Source: Alistipes sp. (GTDB lineage: Bacteria > Bacillota > Clostridia > Lachnospirales > Lachnospiraceae). Taken from it: 33,643 nucleotides of DNA. A model generated the notes under the pieces. It worked only from the letters and a program-made list of their open reading frames with translations. It searched no databases and was not told where the DNA came from. The position numbers were made by a program, and so were the translations under genes. Below are positions 16,123 to 23,434 of the stretch, one piece after another. Every line of letters begins with the position of its first letter. Within the stretch, counting starts at the first letter, position 1. The DNA lies in assembly GCA_023666775.1 (NCBI GenBank), contig JAMPBI010000003.1:1-33643 (forward strand), in the 5' to 3' direction.

Positions 16123-16144
16123 TATTGATACTCCCTTTCGTCCC

Positions 16145-17365
16145 TTATTTTACTGTAACCCTCTTAAATACCTTTTTCCCTTTGCGCACGACCAGTCCGT
16201 CCCCAAAATCTTCCTTCATAAAGACTGCCCGCGGATCGCCTACTTTCTCACCGTTTACCGTAACGCCTCCCTGCTCAACGGCGCGCCGCCCTTCCGAGCG
16301 CGTCGGAACCATTTCCGCCTTACAGAGAATACTGATGATATCGATCTTTCCCTCCGCGAAATCCTCGTCCGCAAGCTCTGTCGTCGGCATATTCTGCGCG
16401 TCACCGCTTCCGAACACCGCTCTCGCCGCCTCCTTTGCTTTCGCTGCCTCCTCGTCGCCGTGAACCAGCTTTGTAAGCTCAAACGCAAGGATTTCCTTCG
16501 CCTCGTTTAACTGGCTTCCCTCCCAGCTTTCCATCTTCTCAATCTCTTCAAGCGGAAGGAACGTAAGCATTTTCATGCATTTGATAACGTCGCTGTCGTC
16601 CACGTTCCTCCAATACTGGAAAAACTCATACGGAGACGTTTTATTGGCGTCAAGCCATACCGCGCCGGACTGGGTCTTACCCATTTTCTTTCCTTCCGAA
16701 TTGAGAAGAAGATTGATGGTCATGGCGTATGCGTCCTTACCCAGCTTACGCCGGATCAGCTCCGTACCGCCCAGCATATTGCTCCACTGGTCGTCGCCGC
16801 CAAACTGCATGTTACAGCCGTATTTCTGGAACAGAGCGTAAAAATCGTAACTCTGCATGATCATATAATTAAACTCAAGGAAACTCAGTCCCTTTTCCAT
16901 TCTCTGCTTATAACACTCCGCCGTCAGCATACGGTTTACGCTGAAATGCGGTCCGACCTCGCGCAGAAGCTCCACATAATTCAGATCCATGAGCCAATCC
17001 GCGTTATTTACCATCAACGCCTTTCCCTCGGAAAAATCAATAAAACGGCTCATCTGCTTTTTAAAGCAGTCGCAGTTATGTTGTATGGTTTCCACCGTCA
17101 TCATCTGCCTCATATCCGTTCTTCCCGACGGGTCCCCGATCATTCCCGTACCGCCTCCGATCAGGGCAATCGGCTTGTTGCCTGCCATCTGAAGCCTCTT
17201 CATCAGACAGAGTGCCATAAAATGCCCCACATGGAGACTGTCCGCCGTCGGGTCAAAACCGATATAAAATACGGCTTTTCCCCTGTTTATCAGCTCCTTG
17301 ATCTCCGCCTCGTCCGTCACCTGGGCGATCAGCCCTCTGGCAACCAGTTCATCATAAATCGTCAT
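16145..17365 (-). CDS. tyrS: tyrosyl-tRNA synthetase
   Basis: This class I synthetase charges tRNA(Tyr). The 406 residues show the HIGH-type motif HVGH (45-48) in [16 protein letters not shown], the [12 protein letters not shown] loop, QFGGDDQW, and a KMSKS-type motif KMGKT (227-231). The C-terminal 60 or so residues form an S4 RNA-binding domain ([18 protein letters not shown]). Length and order of domains are normal. A T-box leader with its own terminator and a consensus promoter precede it, so expression should respond to uncharged tRNA(Tyr). Confidence 0.97.
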   Translation of the reverse strand: MTIYDELVARGLIAQVTDEAEIKELINRGKAVFYIGFDPTADSLHVGHFMALCLMKRLQMAGNKPIALIGGGTGMIGDPSGRTDMRQMMTVETIQHNCDCFKKQMSRFIDFSEGKALMVNNADWLMDLNYVELLREVGPHFSVNRMLTAECYKQRMEKGLSFLEFNYMIMQSYDFYALFQKYGCNMQFGGDDQWSNMLGGTELIRRKLGKDAYAMTINLLLNSEGKKMGKTQSGAVWLDANKTSPYEFFQYWRNVDDSDVIKCMKMLTFLPLEEIEKMESWEGSQLNEAKEILAFELTKLVHGDEEAAKAKEAARAVFGSGDAQNMPTTELADEDFAEGKIDIISILCKAEMVPTRSEGRRAVEQGGVTVNGEKVGDPRAVFMKEDFGDGLVVRKGKKVFKRVTVK

Positions 17366-17404
17366 GTTCTTTCTCCTTCTTTCCTAAAAAATCCTGTCAC
17401 AAAA

Positions 17405-17718
17405 CAAAACTCCCGCCCTCTGAAGTTCAAGCGAAAGCTTCTTCAAAGGACGGGAGTGACTAAATCCCGTGTTACCACCTTTATTCACCGTTGGCTCACG
17501 CCGCCGGCCTCATCAGGTACGAAAGCAGCCGCGCCGCTTCTTATACCCTTGACAAATAACGGATGTCATGCCGTCCGGTCCTACTTATCGCGAATGTTCA
17601 GCCGGCTGCTCCGGGACGTATTCCCAAAAATTTCCTCCTGCGCCTCTCATCTGCCGGCTGCTTTCTGTAGGTATCCCTTTTTGGTACTTGTTCCCTTCCC
17701 TGCATTTTCTCTTATACA
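17405..17718 (-). promoter_or_regulatory. T-box leader of tyrS with attenuator terminator
   Basis: The untranslated leader of about 350 bases ends in the conserved T-box GGTGGTAACACGGGA (about 17466-17480) and a strong terminator stem (17409-17457, ACTCCCG/CGGGAGT) followed by TTTTGTTTT. Upstream, CAGCCGGC/GCCGGCTG and CCTAC/GTAGG arms build a Stem I-like structure. Binding of uncharged tRNA to the T-box would release the terminator. A UAC at 17618-17620 is one candidate tyrosine specifier, but I could not settle which triplet is used. Confidence 0.9.
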
Positions 17719-17724
17719 TTCTGT

Positions 17725-17753
17725 ATTATATCCGCGATACGGGAAAATGTCAA
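17725..17753 (-). promoter_or_regulatory. consensus sigma-A promoter of the tyrS T-box unit
   Basis: TTGACA (17748-17753) and TATAAT (17725-17730) on the minus strand are exactly 17 bases apart; the start is near 17718. Confidence 0.9.
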
Positions 17754-17836
17754 GGCGGACGACCGCTATGTTTTGAAAAATGTTAATTTTTTGTTAATTT
17801 TTTCTTTTATATAAGCAGTTGTTTTCCTCACTTTTC

Positions 17837-17865
17837 TTTACAATATTTGCAAAGTTTGATATAAT
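17837..17865 (+). promoter_or_regulatory. sigma-A promoter of the GGDEF gene
   Basis: TTTACA (17837-17842) and TATAAT (17860-17865) are 17 bases apart, giving a start near 17872. It diverges from the tyrS promoter about 85 bases away. Confidence 0.8.
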
Positions 17866-17898
17866 AATGATATATTTGACTAATGGGAGACAACGTTT

Positions 17899-19671
17899 AT
17901 GAAAGTACCTTCATGTCTGACCGACAAAATAAGTAAAATGACATTTTGCTCCGCAGCGTTATCCGATAACTTTCTGACCCTTTTCGGCGATGAATTTTTG
18001 TACAATTTTGTGGGAAAGCATGTTGGCTTTTGTTTTACGGACTTTATCCACCCGGATTTTGTGGAAGAATTTAAGGAGGCGGTCCTTGCGGTTGAGCCTC
18101 ATACCTCCTCCCGTATCGTTACGATGATGGCAGATGTGGACGGGCTGTACCATATGATTGACGTCCTCATCACCAACAACGAGCGGTCTTTAAAGAACGA
18201 GGCGGTCCGTGATCTGACCATTTTTAACGTCTGCTCCACGGAAGCCCGGCATATCAAGTACACGGACGAGATCAATAAGTACCGTACTTATCTGTCCCTG
18301 TACCAGAATTACCTGTTTGATTACGACGTGGAAAAGGACGCGTTTACCGTTCTTCTTTTCATGGAGAGGAAATCGACCGTTCTGTACCGTTCCTCACTGA
18401 AAGAACTCTGGGAATTTGTCCTCTCCCATCTGACGGATAACGACGATATCAATAAGTTTAAGATTTTTTATAAGCACCTTAAAGACGCGATCGGCGATTT
18501 TTCGTGCGAGGCTTCCCTTCCGTCCCTTGGGAACACATCGAAGATCAATAACTACCGGATCGACGGTAAGGTGCTGATCAAGTATAACCAGAAACCGCTT
18601 GTCCAGGGTATTTTAAGACCGACCGATGAAAAATCCGTTCCGTTTTACGCTACAAGGGAGGGTAAAGACCCCGCGACTTCCCTTCTGAATAAGCGCGCCT
18701 GCTACGAGTACACCGCCGATATCCTGACGGTACAGGAAAACCAGAAGCACTATATGGCGGTTATCGATATTGATAATTTTAAGAACATTAACGACAATTA
18801 CGGACATTTATTCGGCGACGAGGTTATTTCCTCCGTTGCCAGTATTCTCAGCAATACGCTCAACGGCAGAGGCATTATCGGACGTTTCGGCGGCGACGAA
18901 TTTTATCTTTTTACCAACGCCATCGACACGGAGGACAGTCTGCGGATCTTTCTCACGGCGGCGCGCCAGCAGATCCGGTATACATATGAGAAGAAATATC
19001 CCGACCTCCACGTTACCCTTTCCATCGGCGTCAGTCTCTATCCCGACGACGGCAAGACCTACGACGAACTGTTCCAGAAGGCGGACAAGTGTCTTTACAT
19101 CGCCAAGAACAAGGGCAAGAACCGTTTTATCATTTATGACGAAGAAAAACACGGAAGTCTGGAAAACGGCGAAAACGTACTCCGTATCACCGTCGATCCT
19201 ACCGAACAGGCGGAATATCTCGCGAGGGTTCTCGCGAACCTTAGTATTACCGTTCTGCGCGAGGGCGTTTCCTGTCTTCCTTCCGTATTCGATACGGTCT
19301 GCTCGAATTTCGAGGTGGACGGTATCCGGATATACTGCGGGGACGACCTGAAGCCTGCCTACGATAACGGCAAATACAAAAAGGTTCCCGATATCGGGCA
19401 CATCTTAAAAGACGAGAAATTTTTGAAGTTTTTTAACAATAACAACTGCCTGCTTATTAACACCGTCGCCAATTTTGAAGCCAATAACAAAGAATTTTGT
19501 ACGGTTCTGGAAGAAAACAATATTCTGGGAACGACGGGTTTCTATTTTGACAGGGAAGACGGAAAGCGGATCTTTTTCTTCTATGATATATTTAACCATA
19601 TAATCCGTTGGAATGAGTCCAACAAAAATTACCTGCTGACGCTGAGCAGGATCATAGCTTCCGTTCTTTAA
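17899..19671 (+). CDS. diguanylate cyclase (GGDEF) with PAS-like and GAF-like flanks
   Basis: This enzyme probably makes cyclic di-GMP from GTP. The 590-residue protein has no membrane segment. A PAS-like N-terminal part (about 20-110) is followed by a less clear middle region, the GGDEF domain (about 260-425), and a C-terminal region of about 150 residues that looks GAF-like. The active site GGDEF (331-335) is intact, and the metal/substrate block IDIDNFKNINDNYGH is present. The product-inhibition RxxD site expected before GGDEF is absent. ATG 17899 follows GGGAGA by eight bases. It has its own promoter and terminator, so it is monocistronic. The signals sensed by the flanking domains are unknown. 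Confidence 0.88.
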   Translation: MKVPSCLTDKISKMTFCSAALSDNFLTLFGDEFLYNFVGKHVGFCFTDFIHPDFVEEFKEAVLAVEPHTSSRIVTMMADVDGLYHMIDVLITNNERSLKNEAVRDLTIFNVCSTEARHIKYTDEINKYRTYLSLYQNYLFDYDVEKDAFTVLLFMERKSTVLYRSSLKELWEFVLSHLTDNDDINKFKIFYKHLKDAIGDFSCEASLPSLGNTSKINNYRIDGKVLIKYNQKPLVQGILRPTDEKSVPFYATREGKDPATSLLNKRACYEYTADILTVQENQKHYMAVIDIDNFKNINDNYGHLFGDEVISSVASILSNTLNGRGIIGRFGGDEFYLFTNAIDTEDSLRIFLTAARQQIRYTYEKKYPDLHVTLSIGVSLYPDDGKTYDELFQKADKCLYIAKNKGKNRFIIYDEEKHGSLENGENVLRITVDPTEQAEYLARVLANLSITVLREGVSCLPSVFDTVCSNFEVDGIRIYCGDDLKPAYDNGKYKKVPDIGHILKDEKFLKFFNNNNCLLINTVANFEANNKEFCTVLEENNILGTTGFYFDREDGKRIFFFYDIFNHIIRWNESNKNYLLTLSRIIASVL

Positions 19672-19679
19672 ACAAGATA

Positions 19680-19713
19680 GAGGCCGCGGTATTTTGCCGC
19701 AGCCTCATTTTTT
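19680..19713 (+). terminator. terminator of the GGDEF gene, shared with the converging ABC operon
   Basis: GAGGCCGCGG and CCGCAGCCTC arms (19680-19706) with ATTTTTT after them on the plus strand. The same stem ends one base before the converging permease stop, with a weaker T-tract on that side. Confidence 0.85.
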
Positions 19714-21873
19714 CTAATATGCCAATGCTTCTAACAGACGCATGGTTGCGTCGTCGATGATACAGTATTTCATATAATCTTTCGTCTGTTCTTTTCCATC
19801 ATCAAGATATATGATCTGTAAAATATTACCCGCCGCGTTTTCCGGTATGGTATCGGCTCCGTCAAGACGCTTTATGACGTCAGAAAATACTCTTCTTATC
19901 TCCTCGTTGGACAGATCGAGTTTTCCGTAAACGGAACTTGCTTCCGTATCACCGTTGCTCCTGCTCTGCGCGCTGCCCCTCAAGGTAAAACTCTCCGCGT
20001 TTGAACCGTCTTTCGGATAAACTTCCATCTCGAGATTGATTTCACGGTAATAGCCGTCCTTCGTTGAACCGGTCTTCCATAATTCATTATCCATACACTC
20101 TTTTAATATCAAAGACGCGGAAAGGTTATTTTTGGAATTGACCAAATTCATATAATAGTTCAAGGTCCGCGGCGTTGCCGTTCCCAGCGCGATATTAAAC
20201 ATTTCGCTTCCTTTTACCCAGCAGCGGATATCGGTCACCCGTTCTTCTTCAACGCCAAGCACGAGACGGTTAAAAACATTTTGCGTATCCCATGTCTTCA
20301 GTTCTTCCAGATAACGCAGATAAATATCATACACTTCTTCTTTCGTCAGTTCCGCATACCGGTAACCGGAAACGCTCCGGATATCATCAAACGGAACCGG
20401 TTCCAGCAAATTCTCCATGATCTGGGGATTTTGCGATAATAACCCTGCCAGCGTGGTACTTTTCCTCTTAGGGAGCGTTATGAGCCGGGTAATCGTTCCG
20501 GATTTTGTATGAAACTCCGCCTGAACCACTGTACGTTCCCCATACCACGAATAGTCCCCGGACTTTATCCTTTCGATATTATTTTGTAATCCGCTTACCA
20601 GCAGTTCCTTAATCTCTTCGGACGTTATATCCGCCTGTTCCGCCTTGCCGCTGTAAAAATTACCCACATAGCCGTAAGGATCGAAATCGATACGGACATA
20701 TTTTATATCCGGAACCTTCGGCACATGGTTCAATACGATATGGTAGGAAGCCAGAAACAGCCCGAAAAATATCACATTGAACGCCACAAGTCCAAGCAGC
20801 CCCGGTATGGCTTTCAGACAATTTTTCAGCTTCTTTGTGGTAACCAGTTCATAAATAAAATAGAACAGTATCGCGATCAGATATAGAGCCACAATGCCAA
20901 AAATCTCTATGCCGTCCATATCGTATTTCTGTATGAAATAGCTGATACAGGTCGCAAGCGGCGCCAGTGAGATCAAAACGGCGGGAACCAGACGGAAAAC
21001 ACACTGCATGATCGGATTAACCGCCGCGCTTGCCGCCGCCTCGGATTTTCTCTTACGGAACAAAAACAGTCCCAGACCGCAGTAAAGGCCTCCCACAACA
21101 AACGTATACAAAGCGCTCTTCCACATGAAAATCGCGTCGTAATCCCCCCGGACCGCAGATCCCGTGACCAGATTGGTAACCGTATTCAGCCGGTCGTCCA
21201 GAATGGAATTGCTAAATGTAAACGGAAGGATCTCAAGGGAGTCCGAAAGCATCAGCATAAAAACCGTGACAATAATCCTCGGAACCGCCAGTATCATCAC
21301 CGCCACCAAAAAATTCGTGAGAATGGTTCCCGTAAGGCTCATGGAAACGGCGAATACGCCAAACATAAAAACGCAGCCGGCGATATAGTTTACCGTAACG
21401 ACCGGAATATCGGAATAATCGATCTGAACATGCTTAAACGCCGCTCCCGCCAAAACCGTAATGATATAGCTTAACAGTAAGATGGCAATATCCCACGTCA
21501 GGACCGAAGCGCCGTAACTCAGGAACAGGCTCGTTCTGGTATCGGGAACCGCGTGGTAAAAATCACACGCGTTTCTTCTGTTCAGAAAATTAAACAAAAC
21601 CATGACCATAAGCGGCGTCAATATCAAAAACATCGTGACGATCAGCGGATTGATCTCCAAAATACCGTATGTTCCGACATAATTTCCCACCTTGGTCCAT
21701 CGTCCGTCCAGATATTCTTCATAATTGGCGTTGCTGATATTATATCCCATCGGGATCAGAAACGCCGCTCCCCCCATAATGATCGCTCCCATAACGCCGA
21801 CGACCCTGAGCTGCCTTATCCCTTCCAGATAAAGTTTCACGTTAAAGAAAGGTTTCTTCTTCACACTATTCAT
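19714..21873 (-). CDS. large ABC-2-type permease of a YtrA-type operon
   Basis: This is the membrane component of an ABC transporter paired with the ATPase that overlaps its start. The 719 residues include an N-terminal ABC-2-like part with about six helices (from residue 20 to about 280), four further helices (to about 385), and a C-terminal soluble region of about 330 residues with no recognised domain. The FYHAVPDTRTSLFLS block is typical of permeases in GntR-regulated operons of Clostridia. ATG 21873 overlaps the ATPase stop by eight bases. Such systems are often induced by cell-wall-active compounds; substrate here is unknown. Confidence 0.8.
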   Translation of the reverse strand: MNSVKKKPFFNVKLYLEGIRQLRVVGVMGAIIMGGAAFLIPMGYNISNANYEEYLDGRWTKVGNYVGTYGILEINPLIVTMFLILTPLMVMVLFNFLNRRNACDFYHAVPDTRTSLFLSYGASVLTWDIAILLLSYIITVLAGAAFKHVQIDYSDIPVVTVNYIAGCVFMFGVFAVSMSLTGTILTNFLVAVMILAVPRIIVTVFMLMLSDSLEILPFTFSNSILDDRLNTVTNLVTGSAVRGDYDAIFMWKSALYTFVVGGLYCGLGLFLFRKRKSEAAASAAVNPIMQCVFRLVPAVLISLAPLATCISYFIQKYDMDGIEIFGIVALYLIAILFYFIYELVTTKKLKNCLKAIPGLLGLVAFNVIFFGLFLASYHIVLNHVPKVPDIKYVRIDFDPYGYVGNFYSGKAEQADITSEEIKELLVSGLQNNIERIKSGDYSWYGERTVVQAEFHTKSGTITRLITLPKRKSTTLAGLLSQNPQIMENLLEPVPFDDIRSVSGYRYAELTKEEVYDIYLRYLEELKTWDTQNVFNRLVLGVEEERVTDIRCWVKGSEMFNIALGTATPRTLNYYMNLVNSKNNLSASLILKECMDNELWKTGSTKDGYYREINLEMEVYPKDGSNAESFTLRGSAQSRSNGDTEASSVYGKLDLSNEEIRRVFSDVIKRLDGADTIPENAAGNILQIIYLDDGKEQTKDYMKYCIIDDATMRLLEALAY

Positions 21874-22789
21874 GTCCTGCCTCCTTTCTGTCCATCAGCA
21901 CATCGGAAAAAGCATATCCAAGCGCTTCCATTTCATAGGTAAATACTTCCTCCAGAGTAAGCGGCAACACTTCCAAAAGAAGCGGGTTCATATTCCTGAT
22001 CCTGCCCACAACCTCGTCGCGCTCCCCGCGCATAATGATATTGGAAACCGAACCGTGCTTCGCAAAATGCAGCATATCCATTCCCTCAAAGACGCTCTTA
22101 TTATAATCCTCTTTAAACGCCACCTGGATCTTGAAAAGTTTTGTCTTTAAGTTCGTGATATCGCTCTCAAACACCAGACCGCCTTTATGCAAAAGCGCGA
22201 GCTGGTCGCAGGTATCCTCCAGTTCCCTGAGCGAATGCGACGTAAGGATTGCCGTTGCCTTCCGCTCCTCTACGTCCTGACAGATCAGGCTTTTCACCAG
22301 ATTTCTCATTACCGGATCCAGCCCGTCAAACGTCTCGTCAAGGAAAAGATACTTCGGTTTGCAGGAAATGGCAAGAATGGTTGCCGCCTGCCTCTTCATT
22401 CCCTTTGAAAATGTGGACAGCGCCTTTTTCGTATTGAGCTGGAACGTATCCGATAAATACTGATACCGCCCGTCATCAAAACCCGGATAGCAGGCACGAT
22501 AAAACTGCGCCATGCGTTCCATATTTGCCCCGTTTAAGAAAAACAGTTCATCGGGAACAAACGCGATCTTCGATTTTACATGCGGATTTTCAAAAACCTC
22601 CTCGTCATCAATAAGGACCTTCCCTTCATCTGCCTTATAAATGCCGGTGATCAATCGGAGAAATGTGGATTTACCCGCTCCGTTTGAACCGACCATTCCG
22701 TAAATGCACCCTTCCGGAATGGTACAGTTTATTGTATCGAGAGCTTTATAATCCTCAAATTTTTTCGTAAGATTTTCCGTCCTGATCAT
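21866..22789 (-). CDS. ABC transporter ATPase (YtrB-like)
   Basis: This is the ATP-hydrolysing subunit for the overlapping permease. Of 307 residues, Walker A is GSNGAGKST (34-42) and Walker B YLFLDE (147-152) is followed by the D-loop. The signature motif is LSTFSKGMKRQ (124-134), where the usual LSGGQ core is replaced by FSKGM, a form seen in this subfamily. The gene start overlaps the regulator stop (ATGA) and the gene end overlaps the permease start, so all three are translationally coupled. Function in export or resistance is inferred from the family. Confidence 0.9.
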   Translation of the reverse strand: MIRTENLTKKFEDYKALDTINCTIPEGCIYGMVGSNGAGKSTFLRLITGIYKADEGKVLIDDEEVFENPHVKSKIAFVPDELFFLNGANMERMAQFYRACYPGFDDGRYQYLSDTFQLNTKKALSTFSKGMKRQAATILAISCKPKYLFLDETFDGLDPVMRNLVKSLICQDVEERKATAILTSHSLRELEDTCDQLALLHKGGLVFESDITNLKTKLFKIQVAFKEDYNKSVFEGMDMLHFAKHGSVSNIIMRGERDEVVGRIRNMNPLLLEVLPLTLEEVFTYEMEALGYAFSDVLMDRKEAGHE

Positions 22790-23163
22790 CTTTTCGCCTC
22801 CTCTTCATAAACCTTGTTCACACAGGCTATTATCTCCTCTTTCGCAATCCCCGCCAAAGCCAGTTCCCTGATCTGACCGTTTAACATTTCCAAATTCTCC
22901 CTTCTCGAAACCTGCAAGGCTTCCTTCGCCTTTTCTGACACAAAACACCCTTTTCCCGGTACGGAATTAATAAGACCCCTTCTGTCCAACTCCGTAACTG
23001 CCTTCTGAATGGTATTTGGATTTACCGAAAGCTCCATGGATAATGAACGCACCGACGGGATTTTGTCCCCTTCCGACAAAATCCCCGTGAGAATAAACTT
23101 CTCCACCTGTCCGATTATCTGTTCATATACGGGGGTTCGTGACATCACATCAATTTGAAACAT
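22786..23163 (-). CDS. GntR-family repressor, YtrA subfamily
   Basis: This is a transcriptional regulator of its own operon. The roughly 125-residue protein has an N-terminal winged helix-turn-helix (about 8-75; PSVRSLSMELSVNPNTIQKAVTELDRRGLI). Only a short tail follows instead of a ligand-binding UTRA domain, which defines the YtrA type. The ATG at 23163 sits seven bases after AAGGAGG; a TTG one codon earlier is less likely. It is the first gene of the operon. An 11-bp inverted repeat spans the predicted transcription start, so autorepression is expected. The inducer is unknown. Confidence 0.92.
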   Translation of the reverse strand: MFQIDVMSRTPVYEQIIGQVEKFILTGILSEGDKIPSVRSLSMELSVNPNTIQKAVTELDRRGLINSVPGKGCFVSEKAKEALQVSRRENLEMLNGQIRELALAGIAKEEIIACVNKVYEEEAKR

Positions 23164-23176
23164 CAATCACCCTCCT

Positions 23177-23211
23177 TAATAAGTGTATTAGTTCATATAG
23201 TACACTTATTA
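23177..23211. promoter_or_regulatory. YtrA-type operator
   Basis: TAATAAGTGTA (23177-23187) and TACACTTATTA (23201-23211) are exact inverted copies 13 bases apart. They cover the predicted transcription start of the GntR operon, the position expected for autorepression. Confidence 0.75.
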
Positions 23212-23216
23212 CATTT

Positions 23217-23245
23217 ATATTAATATTCTTTTCGTGAAATGTCAA
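23217..23245 (-). promoter_or_regulatory. sigma-A promoter of the GntR/ABC operon
   Basis: TTGACA (23240-23245) and TAATAT (23217-23222) on the minus strand are 17 bases apart, with the start near 23210 inside the operator. Confidence 0.8.
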
Positions 23246-23292
23246 GATATTTATTGGAGATTTTATTATCAAATAAAATTAGATTTATATTA

Positions 23293-23321
23293 TTGAATTT
23301 CTTTGTTTTCTATGTTATATT
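23293..23321 (+). promoter_or_regulatory. promoter of the orphan antitoxin-like RNA
   Basis: TTGAAT (23293-23298) and TATATT (23316-23321) are 17 bases apart, with the start near 23328. The geometry and the following ACATAGG are identical to the promoter at 6608-6636. Confidence 0.75.
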
Positions 23322-23327
23322 AGACAT

Positions 23328-23431
23328 AGGAAAAGCACCCACTCCATAGTGGATGCTCCCGAGAATGTTGCTAAATGTCCTTACGGACACCGCCTCATCT
23401 GTGGGTCAGACAGATGAGGCATTTTTATTTC
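23328..23431 (+). ncRNA. orphan second copy of the type I antitoxin RNA
   Basis: This RNA is a diverged duplicate of the antitoxin at 6505-6601. Both start ATAGGAAAAGCACCCACTCC, keep the GTCC-TTAC-GGAC hairpin and end in GCCTCATCTG...GAGGC plus ATTTTTATTT. In this copy the terminator stem is 11 perfect base pairs; where copy one has a U-G pair it has U-A, which supports the fold. The segment between the first two hairpins differs. No toxin gene converges with it: its 3' end instead meets the feoB stop at 23435. It may act in trans, be an unrelated regulator, or serve as the feoB terminator. Confidence 0.7.
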
Positions 23432-23434
23432 TTC

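Noticed and set aside
17600-17720. Exact tyrosine specifier codon of the T-box
   Set aside because: Several UAC triplets occur in the Stem I region and the internal loops could not be resolved by eye, so no single one is claimed.
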